Shown here: one piece after another, positions 1-7,370 of the stretch
How the letters are laid out: the number at the start of each line of letters is the position of its first letter
Numbering within the stretch: position 1 is the first letter of the stretch
DNA from: an uncultured Ruminococcus sp.
GTDB taxonomy: Bacteria; Bacillota_A; Clostridia; Oscillospirales; Ruminococcaceae
Assembly: GCA_902782875.1 (NCBI GenBank)
Contig: CACZPE010000154.1
Location: forward strand, 1-10,536
Reading direction: 5' to 3'
Length of the DNA stretch: 10,536 nucleotides
Program-made: the position numbers and the translations under genes
The notes under the pieces: model-generated
Databases searched by the model: none
The model's input: the letters and a program-made list of their open reading frames with translations, nothing else
What the model was told of the DNA's origin: nothing

Positions 1-1
1 C

Positions 2-418
2 AAAATAGAGGATACAGACGAAAGAACGACCGCTATAGTGCATCTCTACAGCGTGTCTCTCGCAGCGGTGATGCTTGGGAAGAAAAGAGGGCTCGATCCC
101 GAGATCGCTGCTATGGCAGGGATGCTACACGATATGCATGCATATAAGACCGCCAGCTATGATGATCATGCGCACAAGGGTGCAGACCTGGCCCGCGGGA
201 TACTCGACACCCTTGCCCTCACGACAACGGAGGAAACAGACGCCATCTGCTCTGCGATATATCACCATGACGACAAGCTGTCGGAGGACTCCCCCATGGA
301 CGAACTGTTAAAGGACGCGGATGTGATATCCCATACGCTCCATGACCCGTCAAAGCCCGTCAAGGACAAGGAAAGAGCGAGATATGAGAGCCTCTGCAGA
401 GAGCTCGGGATGGTGTGA
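2..418 (+). CDS. HD-domain protein, 5' end cut by the window edge
   Basis: The frame is open from the left edge, so the N-terminus is missing and the GTG at 38 is probably an internal Val. The remaining 138 residues carry the spaced metal ligands of the HD superfamily: a first His (codon 41-43, HLYSV), the HD pair in MLHDM (His at 128-130, Asp at 131-133), a His in HAHKG, a His pair in YHHDD and a final Asp in KDADVI. HD proteins are mostly metal-dependent phosphohydrolases acting on nucleotides or phosphoesters. The substrate cannot be read from this fragment. It is probably cytosolic, since no membrane segment is visible in what remains. The stop lies 1 nt before the ATG of the acetyltransferase gene, which suggests translational coupling. 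The family call is firm; the activity is open. Confidence 0.85.
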   Translation, partial: KIEDTDERTTAIVHLYSVSLAAVMLGKKRGLDPEIAAMAGMLHDMHAYKTASYDDHAHKGADLARGILDTLALTTTEETDAICSAIYHHDDKLSEDSPMDELLKDADVISHTLHDPSKPVKDKERARYESLCRELGMV

Positions 419-419
419 T

Positions 420-884
420 ATGATAACGATAAGAAAGGCATCAAGGGCGGATGCAAAGTATCTTGACCGGCTCTACACCGAGCTTGAGCAGGATGCTGCA
501 GACTATCAGCCCGAGCATTTTGTGATAAGCAGCAGGACGCGTCTTACGGCCGATATGTTTGACAGCGACACACAGACCATGCTAGTTGCAGAGGATGACG
601 GCGCAGTTATCGGATTTGCCCATCTGATGCTGATAAAGGCAAAGGATATCCCCTGTCTGAAGCCCCAGACCGCCCTGTATCTGCAGGACCTCGTAGTGAC
701 CGCAGATTACCGCAGCAAGGGCATCGGCACAATGCTTCTATCGGCTGCAAAGGAATACGGCAGGGAAAAGGGCGCGGATTTCTTCCGCACGCAGGTATTC
801 CCGCAGAACACGGACGGGCTTCGTTTCTACGAAAGAAACGGCTTTGCGGAGAAGATGAAAACGATAGAATGTCCCCTCATATAA
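420..884 (+). CDS. GNAT-family N-acetyltransferase
   Basis: This 154-residue protein has the usual size of a single-domain GNAT enzyme, which moves an acetyl group from acetyl-CoA to an amine. Motif A lies at about residues 88-108: the strand YLQDLVV is followed by the pyrophosphate-binding loop R98-S-K-G101-I-G103. Motif B follows with N130 and GLRFYERNGF (133-142), a typical GNAT C-terminal region. The frame is open further upstream to an ATG at 342, but that would overlap the HD gene deeply. The ATG at 420 gives the normal N-terminus (MITIRKAS, the first GNAT strand) and sits 1 nt after the upstream stop. Its ribosome site is weak (GGGATGG), consistent with coupling to the HD gene. The acceptor is unknown: amino acid, polyamine, antibiotic and protein N-terminus are all possible. 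Confidence 0.9.
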   Translation: MITIRKASRADAKYLDRLYTELEQDAADYQPEHFVISSRTRLTADMFDSDTQTMLVAEDDGAVIGFAHLMLIKAKDIPCLKPQTALYLQDLVVTADYRSKGIGTMLLSAAKEYGREKGADFFRTQVFPQNTDGLRFYERNGFAEKMKTIECPLI

Positions 885-898
885 ACGGAGTTACGGAT

Positions 899-1375
899 AT
901 GGATGATCACGGCAGGACACCCCGCTATGAAAGCAGGAAAAGCATCGAAGAAGCCGTCAAAGCACTGGGCATCGACAGGAGCAGGTTTTACGAGTATTCC
1001 AAGACAGGCTATCAGAAGGTCATTAACGAATTCTACTATGCCTTTACCGATCACGAGAAACACCCGAAGGTAAATCTTGACTACTGCTGGCTGCATTTCA
1101 GGAAGGATCTGAAAACGATTGACATCATCAGTGAGAATGTCGGCCGCGGTAATATGCTTGGCACTATAATGGAAAAGCGTTTCTTTGACAGCGGGGAGAA
1201 GCTTTTTCTGATACTTGATGACGGATGGGTATATGAGGGATATACCGATGAGATGATCAGAGTGCTGTGTGATGCGGATATCCCAGCAAATGACTTCTAT
1301 ATCGTCTCTGAGCGGTTTGACAGGTTCGTATCATACTGCGAGGACGGAGAATGTCTTGTATTTACCGAAAAATAA
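899..1375 (+). CDS. Hypothetical protein of 158 residues
   Basis: I do not recognise this gene with confidence. The start at 899 is preferred over the in-frame ATG at 869, because GGAG at 887-890 lies 8 nt upstream and the earlier start would overlap the acetyltransferase by 16 nt. The protein is soluble and charged, with no signal peptide or membrane segment. The N-terminal part (10-55) looks helical. The C-terminal half alternates hydrophobic and polar residues like a small alpha/beta domain, with W64 in CWLHF, a strand KLFLILDDGWVYEG (101-114) and a second block DFYIVSERFDRFV (132-144). The last two blocks remind me of small SMI1/DUF6756-like proteins, which contain a comparable YIVS segment near the end. 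That is recollection, not a search result. It sits between acetyltransferase and HIT genes with gaps of 14 and 12 nt, so it is probably co-transcribed. Confidence 0.75.
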   Translation: MDDHGRTPRYESRKSIEEAVKALGIDRSRFYEYSKTGYQKVINEFYYAFTDHEKHPKVNLDYCWLHFRKDLKTIDIISENVGRGNMLGTIMEKRFFDSGEKLFLILDDGWVYEGYTDEMIRVLCDADIPANDFYIVSERFDRFVSYCEDGECLVFTEK

Positions 1376-1387
1376 AGGAGTATACTT

Positions 1388-1849
1388 ATGTGTCTTATAT
1401 GCGACAGGATAAAAATGACAGCGGAAGGGAACAACCCTTATTTTGTAAAAGAACTTGAGACAGGCTTTGTGGTAATAGGCGATTTTCAGCATTTCAGAGG
1501 CTATACCCTGTTTCTGCACAAGAGGCATATCACCGAGCTTTTTGAGCTTGACAGGGCCGAGAGGCAAAAGCACCTTGAGGAGATGACTCTTGTTGCCCAG
1601 GCTGTATCAAAGGCCTTCGGCGCGGAGAAGATGAACTATGAGGCCCTCGGCAACGGCGACGCGCATCTTCACTGGCATCTGTTCCCGAGAGTGGCGGGGG
1701 ATCTCGGCGAATACGGCCACAACGGCAGAGGCCCTGTGTGGTGGTACCCGAGAGAGAAGATGTACTCCGACGAAAACCGCCCCGGCAATGAACAGCTTGA
1801 AGCCATGAAGGAAGCTCTGAGAAAGGAGCTTGACGAGCTTATTCCGTGA
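1388..1849 (+). CDS. HIT (histidine triad) family hydrolase
   Basis: This 153-residue protein carries the histidine-triad signature H93-L-H95-W-H97-L-F. In this superfamily the last His attacks the alpha-phosphate of a nucleotide ester or amidate. HIT enzymes hydrolyse AMP-lysine-type phosphoramidates, Ap4A-like dinucleotides and related adenylates in the cytosol. The N-terminal C2-x-x-C5, with H44 and H47, suggests the structural zinc site seen in many small HIT proteins. The GNGDAHLHWHLFPR block and the following GPVWWYP segment resemble a clostridial HIT subgroup. The start is fixed by AAAGGAG at 1374-1380, which overlaps the upstream stop and lies 7 nt from the ATG. HinT-like hydrolase or Ap4A hydrolase are both possible; the sequence does not decide between them. 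Confidence 0.92.
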   Translation: MCLICDRIKMTAEGNNPYFVKELETGFVVIGDFQHFRGYTLFLHKRHITELFELDRAERQKHLEEMTLVAQAVSKAFGAEKMNYEALGNGDAHLHWHLFPRVAGDLGEYGHNGRGPVWWYPREKMYSDENRPGNEQLEAMKEALRKELDELIP

Positions 1850-1868
1850 TGTCACAAGGAGGCTCATC

Positions 1869-2483
1869 ATGTGTACACGCTTTTTCATAGACAAGTCTCA
1901 GGAGGAGATAGCTCCGATCACAGAGCTTGCCTGCAGATCGCCGCTTGCAAGGAGATTCGTTGCCGCAGGCGATCCGCTGAAAACTGACGGTGAGATACGC
2001 CCTGCCGATGTAGTCCCTGTGATAGCGCCCGACCCACGCGGCAGAAGGTCCGTATACCCGATGAAATGGGGTTTTACCGTAAAGGAGCACGGTAATCTTA
2101 TCTTCAACGCCCGCTCGGAAAGTGCTTCATCAAAGCCCGCATTCCGCGGATCCTGGGCTGCCCGCAGGTGTATAGTGCCAGCTTCCTATTACTTTGAGTG
2201 GAAGCATTACACACAGGACGGCAGGACGAAAACAGGCGAAAAATACTCGATACAGCCCCGCGGTTACGATACCGCCTGGCTATGCGGCCTCTACCGCATA
2301 GAAGACGGCTTTCCCGTGTTTGTTATACTCACAAGGGATGCCGCGGGGGATATACAGAGCATACACGACAGGATGCCCGTGATGCTGCCGCAGGATATGA
2401 TAACCCCGTGGGTCACTCCCGAAAGCGACCCCACACCGATTATTCTCCGTGCGCTGACGGATATGGTCGCAGAAAAGGTATAG
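1869..2483 (+). CDS. SRAP/HMCES-family abasic-site DNA-protein crosslinking protein (YedK-like)
   Basis: SRAP proteins cover abasic sites in single-stranded DNA by forming a thiazolidine link between an N-terminal Cys and the ring-opened sugar. All landmarks are present: Cys2 directly after Met1, N80-A-R82-S-E84, the Glu of the F-E110-W motif after RRCIVPA, and H166-D-R-M-P. Removal of Met1 would expose the Cys2 amine, so the start choice matters. The ATG at 1869 has a strong AAGGAGG (1856-1862) 6 nt upstream; an upstream in-frame start at 1830 would bury Cys2 and overlap the HIT gene. At 204 residues it is slightly shorter than E. coli YedK (about 220), with no sign of truncation. It is the last gene before a strong terminator. 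It was once called an SOS-associated peptidase. I see no LexA box here, but the operon promoter is outside the window. Confidence 0.94.
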   Translation: MCTRFFIDKSQEEIAPITELACRSPLARRFVAAGDPLKTDGEIRPADVVPVIAPDPRGRRSVYPMKWGFTVKEHGNLIFNARSESASSKPAFRGSWAARRCIVPASYYFEWKHYTQDGRTKTGEKYSIQPRGYDTAWLCGLYRIEDGFPVFVILTRDAAGDIQSIHDRMPVMLPQDMITPWVTPESDPTPIILRALTDMVAEKV

Positions 2484-2489
2484 GTACAG

Positions 2490-2522
2490 AAGCGTCTTCC
2501 TATAGAAGGGAAGACGCTTTTT
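2490..2522 (+). terminator. Rho-independent terminator after the SRAP gene
   Basis: A perfect 11-bp inverted repeat pairs AAGCGTCTTCC (2490-2500) with GGAAGACGCTT (2509-2519) around an 8-nt loop. A run of five T (2518-2522) overlaps its end. It begins 6 nt after the SRAP stop and ends the first transcription unit. Confidence 0.93.
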
Positions 2523-2619
2523 GGTGTTCACGTCACATGATCCGGGAACAGAACGGTACTTAATACTGTCAGCAGGCATACGAAAGGTACCGGGCTTCAA
2601 ACTTTGCCCGCAAAAATCA
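2523..2619. other. Intergenic spacer upstream of the EAL-gene promoter
   Basis: This 97-nt stretch holds no gene. A short inverted repeat CGGGC (2591-2595) / GCCCG (2606-2610) with a 10-nt loop lies just upstream of the -35 element. It could be an operator or chance; the stem is too short to call. No riboswitch fold is recognisable, and the leader after the predicted start of transcription is only about 24 nt, too short to hold one. Confidence 0.4.
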
Positions 2620-2648
2620 TTGACAAAAAGCTCAAAATGTGAGATAAT
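2620..2648 (+). promoter_or_regulatory. Sigma-70-type promoter for the EAL-gltX-ior operon
   Basis: A perfect -35 hexamer TTGACA (2620-2625) is followed after exactly 17 nt by GATAAT (2643-2648), one mismatch from the -10 consensus, in a local AT-rich stretch. Transcription should start near 2655. The leader is short and carries a strong ribosome site GGGAGGTGG (2666-2674) before the ATG at 2679. It sits directly downstream of the terminator, as expected for the start of a new unit. Confidence 0.88.
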
Positions 2649-2678
2649 ATTATATATGTCCTTTCGGGAGGTGGAGAT

Positions 2679-3854
2679 ATGAACGAACTGGAACGTGCAA
2701 TAAAGCACGGAGAGATACAGGCGTACTATCAGCCGCAGTATGATGCCCTGACAGGCTGTGCTGTAAGTGCTGAGGCTCTTGCCCGCTGGGTAAAACCCGA
2801 CGGCAGTGTGCTTGTACCCTTTGCATTCATTCCCGAGGCTGAGATGAACGAAACGATAATCGACCTCGACTGGTGTATCGTCAGACAGGTCTGTGAAACA
2901 CTGTCAGCGCTTGATGAAAAAGCTCGGATGCCCATATCGGTCAACTTCTCCAGAAGACATACCGATGAAAAGGACTTCGCCGCAAAGCTGTGCAGCATAG
3001 TGGACAGCTACGGCCTTCCCCATTCGCTGATAGAGGCTGAGATAACCGAATCCGTCCTGATACAGGATCCCGAGAAGATGCGCCTGTGGGCGCAGTCGGT
3101 AAGGGACTGCGGCTTTAATATCGCCGCGGATGATTTCGGCAGCGGCTTCTCGTCATTCCAGTTCATCAAGGATATGACCGCAGATGTGCTCAAGATCGAC
3201 AAATCGCTGATGAGCGACAACTGCGAGAGCGAACGTGAACGTATAGTCCTTGAGAGCATATTCTACTTTGCTCAGCGGCTTAATATGGTAACGGTCGCAG
3301 AGGGCGTCGAGACCCCTGAGCAGCTCAGGTTCCTGATCACCTGCGGATGCAGCAAGATACAGGGATATATATTCGCAAAGCCCATGCCCAAATCGGAATT
3401 TATCGCCCTGTGCAATGCCCACAAGGATCTTGAGGGCGTTGATGTGCTCCAGCTGCAGTCCGTTGCGAGCATGTCCGCGATGCTGATGAGCGTTATATTC
3501 AGACGTTATCCGCTGGTCATATTCGCAAATCTCTCGCGAAACAGCTTCTATGCAATGGCATATGAGCACTTCACTTCCTCCGACTGTCCGTCGGCGGGAG
3601 TGTTCGATGAGCTGATAGCTCACGGAGCGACTACAATGCATCCCGATGACAGACAGATCTTCGCGGATACCTTCAGCAGGGACAATCTTCTGAAGAAGCA
3701 CTCCGACGGCGCGGAGGAGATAAGACTCGTGACCAGACAGCTCGGCGACGACGGTATATACAGACGTGTCGAGACAACGGACTATTTCATCAAGAGCCCG
3801 TCCTCGGACGATATACTCGTGATATGTCTGTGCGACAATCTCGAGGATGAATAA
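2679..3854 (+). CDS. EAL-domain cyclic-di-GMP phosphodiesterase with PAS-like C-terminus
   Basis: The 391-residue protein starts directly with an EAL domain (about 1-245), which hydrolyses c-di-GMP to pGpG. The residues needed for catalysis appear intact: E32 of EALAR, N89 in VNFS, E121 in EITES, D151-D152 in DDFGSGFSS, K172 in LKIDKS, E208 and E211 in AEGVET and Q228 in QGY. An active enzyme is therefore likely. No GGDEF domain, N-terminal sensor or membrane segment is present. The tail (about 270-388) looks like a PAS fold, with YPLVIFANLSRNSFY, MHPDDR at 320-325 and a final strand pair ending in ILVICLCD. PAS after EAL is the reverse of the common order, so this tail may sense a ligand or mediate dimerisation. 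It is the first gene of the operon, with a strong promoter and ribosome site; gltX follows after 82 nt. Confidence 0.92.
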   Translation: MNELERAIKHGEIQAYYQPQYDALTGCAVSAEALARWVKPDGSVLVPFAFIPEAEMNETIIDLDWCIVRQVCETLSALDEKARMPISVNFSRRHTDEKDFAAKLCSIVDSYGLPHSLIEAEITESVLIQDPEKMRLWAQSVRDCGFNIAADDFGSGFSSFQFIKDMTADVLKIDKSLMSDNCESERERIVLESIFYFAQRLNMVTVAEGVETPEQLRFLITCGCSKIQGYIFAKPMPKSEFIALCNAHKDLEGVDVLQLQSVASMSAMLMSVIFRRYPLVIFANLSRNSFYAMAYEHFTSSDCPSAGVFDELIAHGATTMHPDDRQIFADTFSRDNLLKKHSDGAEEIRLVTRQLGDDGIYRRVETTDYFIKSPSSDDILVICLCDNLEDE

Positions 3855-3936
3855 TGCTGCAGACAGCAACATAGTATCAGACACTGCGGACAGCCGCGGT
3901 TTGTCAATAAATCTGAACACACAAAGGAAAGATCAT

Positions 3937-5571
3937 ATGGATTTCAAAGCACTTGCAGATTACCTTTTCCCGGATGTAAAGGATACTCCGGATGATATCG
4001 AAAGGCGTTTTCCCGAAAGACAGCTTCCCGACGGTGCATGTGTCACCCGTATAGGCCCGAGCCCCACGGGATTTGTGCATCTCGGAAACCTCTACAATGC
4101 CATTATAGCAGAGCGCGTTGCCCATCAGTCACAGGGCGTGTTCTATCTCAGGATAGAGGATACCGACAACAAGCGCGAGGTAGAGGGCGCAGTAGAGACT
4201 GTCATAAACGCTATGGACTACTTCGGTGTTCACTTCGACGAGGGTGCGACAGCTGACGGCGACAACGGAAGCTACGGTCCTTACCGTCAGAGACAGCGCA
4301 AGGACATATACCATGTTTTTGCAAAGCTTCTCACCGAAAGAGGACTTGCCTATCCCTGCTTCATGACCGCAGAGGAGATCGAGGCGATACGCGAACAGCA
4401 GACAGCAAACAAGGAGAACCCCGGAGTATACGGAAAGTATGCGAAATACCGTGATCTCAGCCTTGATGAGATAAAGCAGAAGATCGACAGCGGCGAGGAA
4501 TGGGTCCTTCGTTTCAGAGGCGAGGAAACAGGCGAGACGATATGCGTTGAGGATGCCATCAGAGGCAAGCTGGAAATGCCCAGGAACAATATGGATTTTG
4601 TTCTCCTCAAGAGCGACGGAATACCCACATATCACTTCGCACACGTTATAGACGACCATTTCATGCGCTCCACACATGTTATACGCGGCGAGGAATGGAT
4701 ATCATCCCTGCCCATGCATGTGGAGCTTTTCCGCACATTTGACTGGAAACAGCCCATATACTGCCACACCGCAACTCTTATGAAGATGGACGGTGCAAGC
4801 AAGAGAAAGCTCTCAAAGCGCAAGGACCCCGAGCTTGCTCTCTCCTACTATCAGCAGGAGGGCATCAGCAAGGATGCCATATGGGAATTCCTGCTCACGC
4901 TGCTCAATTCAAACTACGAGGAATGGCGCATCGCCAACCCCGAAACGGATTATCACGAATTCCCCTACACCATAGGCAAGATGGGTGTATCAGGCGCACT
5001 TGTGGATCTTGACAAGCTGCGTGACATATCCAAGAATGTTATAAGCCGCATGACCTCGGAAGAGGTATATAACGGCTGGCTTGAATGGTGCTGTGAGTAC
5101 AATGATACATATGCCGCCCTTATGAAGAAGTATCCCGAAAGGACTGTCGCTGCTCTCGGCATCGGCAGAGGCGGCGCAAAGCCGAGGCGTGATATAGAGA
5201 CCTGGAAGCAGGCCTGCGATTTCATGAGCTTCTACTACGATGAAACATTCTCCGTGACCGACAGTATGCCCGAGGAATGTGACGATGAGACGGTAAAGAA
5301 GTTTTTCAGCAGATATATCGCATCCTATGACTATAACGACGACCCGACAGTATGGTTTGAAAAGGTAAAGGCCGTCACCGAGGAGATGGGCTTTGCTGTA
5401 AAGCCCAAGGACTACAAGAAGGAACCCGAGAAATACAGGGGCAGCATCGTGCATATCACCAATATGCTCAGGATCGCCCTTACAGGACACGCCAACGCTC
5501 CCGATATCTGGGAGGTGAGCCATGTTCTCGGTGAAGAGATCACCAGAAAAAGACTCGTGCGTTTCTTATGA
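3937..5571 (+). CDS. gltX: Glutamate--tRNA ligase (long clostridial type)
   Basis: This class I synthetase charges tRNA-Glu with glutamate using ATP. The ATP-site signature RIGPSPTGFVHLGN contains the HIGH-equivalent H48-L-G-N51. The KMSKS-equivalent loop is K291-L-S-K-R295. FYLRIEDTDNKREVEG and the VIRGEEWISS block are typical of the GluRS catalytic core. At 544 residues it is longer than the roughly 485 of many bacterial GluRS proteins, matching as I recall a clostridial long form with a short N-terminal extension. The Cys-rich zinc insert of E. coli GluRS is absent. The start at 3937 is chosen for the ribosome site AAAGGAAA (3923-3930) and because the family N-terminus begins there. The frame stays open back to an ATG at 3847 that overlaps the EAL gene by 8 nt. 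Whether it also misacylates tRNA-Gln (non-discriminating type) cannot be told from sequence by eye. Confidence 0.95.
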   Translation: MDFKALADYLFPDVKDTPDDIERRFPERQLPDGACVTRIGPSPTGFVHLGNLYNAIIAERVAHQSQGVFYLRIEDTDNKREVEGAVETVINAMDYFGVHFDEGATADGDNGSYGPYRQRQRKDIYHVFAKLLTERGLAYPCFMTAEEIEAIREQQTANKENPGVYGKYAKYRDLSLDEIKQKIDSGEEWVLRFRGEETGETICVEDAIRGKLEMPRNNMDFVLLKSDGIPTYHFAHVIDDHFMRSTHVIRGEEWISSLPMHVELFRTFDWKQPIYCHTATLMKMDGASKRKLSKRKDPELALSYYQQEGISKDAIWEFLLTLLNSNYEEWRIANPETDYHEFPYTIGKMGVSGALVDLDKLRDISKNVISRMTSEEVYNGWLEWCCEYNDTYAALMKKYPERTVAALGIGRGGAKPRRDIETWKQACDFMSFYYDETFSVTDSMPEECDDETVKKFFSRYIASYDYNDDPTVWFEKVKAVTEEMGFAVKPKDYKKEPEKYRGSIVHITNMLRIALTGHANAPDIWEVSHVLGEEITRKRLVRFL

Positions 5572-5603
5572 TATGATATCTGTTGATTATGGAGGAAAAC
5601 AAG

Positions 5604-7352
5604 ATGAAACTGATGCTTGGCAACCAGGCAGTGGCAAGAGGTCTGTACGAAGCAGGCGTTGACGTGGTATCGTCATACCCCGGCACCCCGAGTACGGAGA
5701 TAACCGAGTTTGCCGCAAAATATGACGAGATGCATTCCGAATGGGCACCCAACGAGAAGGTAGCCGCTGAGGTCGCTATAGGCGCCAGCATAGGCGGTGC
5801 CAGATCTTTCTGCGGTATGAAGCACGTAGGTCTGAACGTTGCTGCCGACCCGCTGTTTACCGCTGCATATACAGGCGTTAACGGAGGATTTGTGCTTGCC
5901 GTTGCAGATGACCCGGGCATGCACTCCTCTCAGAACGAGCAGGACAGCCGCCACTATGCAATAGCTTCAAAGGTGGCTATGGTAGAACCGTCCGATTCCG
6001 GCGAATGCAAGGAATACACAAAGCTTGCCTATGATCTTTCCGAGAAATTCGACACTCCCGTTATACTCCGTCTTTCCACAAGAGTGGCTCATTCACAGAG
6101 CATAGTCGAGGAGAACGAAAGAGTACCCCACGACACCGGGGCATATGAAAAGCATCCCGAAAAATATGTCATGATGCCTGCATATGCGCGTCCGAAGCAT
6201 GTCTTCGTTGAAGAGCGCACCGCAAAGCTGAGGGAATACGCTGAAAACTGTCCTTTCAACCGCATCGAATGGGGCTCTGACGAGATAGGCGTCATCACAT
6301 CGGGTATATCCTATCAGTACGCCAGGGAAGCCCTCGGCGACAGGGCAAGCTACCTCAAGCTCGGACTTGTCAATCCCCTGCCCGAAAAGATGATAAGGGA
6401 CTTTGCCGCTAAGGTAAAGAAGGTATACGTCATAGAGGAGCTTGACGATATCATAGAGACACACTGCAGAAAGCTCGGCATAGATGTTGTCGGCAAGGAG
6501 CTCTTTACATATATCGGCGAGTATTCCCAGAGCTATATCAAGGAGAAGATATTCGGCGAGCGCGATGAGTTCGATACATACCCCGGGAATGTGCCCGTAA
6601 GACCTCCCGTTATGTGTGCGGGATGTCCCCACAGAGGTCTGTTCTACATACTCAAGAAGCTCGGCGTTATGGTCAGCGGTGATATCGGCTGCTATACCCT
6701 CGGTGCTGCCGCTCCCCTCAATGCCATAGACACCACTGTATGTATGGGCGCATCCGTCAGCGGTCTCCACGGATTCAACCTTGCGCGCAAGGGCGAATAC
6801 GAGGGCAAGGCAGTTGCGGTAATAGGCGACTCCACATTCATCCATTCGGGTATAACAGGCCTTATTAATATAGCATACAATGCGACCAATTCCACCGTCA
6901 TAGTCCTTGACAACTCCATCACGGGCATGACAGGCCATCAGAACAATCCTGCAAACGGCTTCAACATCAAGGGCGAGCCTGCTTCCGCCGTCAGCATAGA
7001 GGCTGTATGCCGTGCGGTAGGCATAGACAGGGTAAGAGTGGTCGATCCCAACAATATAGCAGAAACAGAGGCAGTTATAAAGGAAGAGCTCGCACAGGCA
7101 GCTCCCTCCGTAATCATAACAAGAAGGCCCTGTGCGCTGCTCAAATCCGTAAAGCACAATCCGCCCGTACACGTTGATCCCATTAAGTGCCGCTCCTGCA
7201 AGGCGTGCATGAAGATCGGATGTCCTGCTGTCTCGATGTCAACAGGCAAGGCAAGGATAGATACGACCCTTTGCGTAGGCTGCGGTCTGTGCGTACAGCT
7301 GTGCCATTTTGACGCGATAGGCGATCAGTTCTGCGGCACTGCCACAGACTAA
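5604..7352 (+). CDS. iorA: Indolepyruvate:ferredoxin oxidoreductase, alpha subunit
   Basis: With IorB this enzyme oxidatively decarboxylates indolepyruvate and other aryl-pyruvates from aromatic amino-acid transamination to aryl-acetyl-CoA, passing electrons to ferredoxin. The 582 residues are in order: a pyrimidine-binding domain opening with GNQAVARG and SSYPGTPSTEI; a thiamine-diphosphate domain with CAGCPHRG, G359-D-I-G-C and the cofactor motif G408-D-S ending at D436-N437; and a ferredoxin-like tail. The tail binds two 4Fe-4S clusters through C529, C532, C535, C540 and C557, C560, C563, C567. All eight Cys are present. Two earlier in-frame starts (TTG 5583, ATG 5589) exist, but GGAGG (5591-5595) lies 8 nt before the ATG at 5604, which gives the usual IorA N-terminus. 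It follows gltX by 32 nt. The clusters make it oxygen sensitive. Confidence 0.96.
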   Translation: MKLMLGNQAVARGLYEAGVDVVSSYPGTPSTEITEFAAKYDEMHSEWAPNEKVAAEVAIGASIGGARSFCGMKHVGLNVAADPLFTAAYTGVNGGFVLAVADDPGMHSSQNEQDSRHYAIASKVAMVEPSDSGECKEYTKLAYDLSEKFDTPVILRLSTRVAHSQSIVEENERVPHDTGAYEKHPEKYVMMPAYARPKHVFVEERTAKLREYAENCPFNRIEWGSDEIGVITSGISYQYAREALGDRASYLKLGLVNPLPEKMIRDFAAKVKKVYVIEELDDIIETHCRKLGIDVVGKELFTYIGEYSQSYIKEKIFGERDEFDTYPGNVPVRPPVMCAGCPHRGLFYILKKLGVMVSGDIGCYTLGAAAPLNAIDTTVCMGASVSGLHGFNLARKGEYEGKAVAVIGDSTFIHSGITGLINIAYNATNSTVIVLDNSITGMTGHQNNPANGFNIKGEPASAVSIEAVCRAVGIDRVRVVDPNNIAETEAVIKEELAQAAPSVIITRRPCALLKSVKHNPPVHVDPIKCRSCKACMKIGCPAVSMSTGKARIDTTLCVGCGLCVQLCHFDAIGDQFCGTATD

Positions 7353-7370
7353 CAGGAAAGGACTGTAGAT

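Noticed and set aside
2655..2678. A possible c-di-GMP riboswitch before the EAL gene
   Set aside because: The predicted promoter leaves only about 24 nt of leader, and no GEMM-like conserved segments are present upstream of it either.
3153..3920. A 255-codon minus-strand open frame opposite the EAL gene
   Set aside because: It mirrors the EAL coding sequence, has no ribosome site or recognisable domain, and the plus-strand catalytic motifs are complete.
3855..3936. A separate promoter or terminator between the EAL gene and gltX
   Set aside because: Only weak hexamer matches (TTGTCA without a -10 at the right distance) and short GC hairpins without a T-run are visible, so neither can be supported.
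4078..4089. HLGN in place of HIGH in the GluRS ATP site
   Set aside because: Glutamyl-tRNA synthetases commonly carry HIGN or HVGG-type variants at this place, so it is not a defect.
5583..5603. Earlier iorA starts at TTG 5583 or ATG 5589
   Set aside because: The ribosome site GGAGG at 5591-5595 would fall inside the coding sequence and is placed correctly only for the ATG at 5604.
6093..7172. A 359-codon open frame on the minus strand inside iorA
   Set aside because: It lies wholly opposite iorA, whose motifs and cluster Cys are unmistakable. Its product is rich in Tyr, Cys and Val as expected from reading the complement of a biased gene, and it shows no domain.
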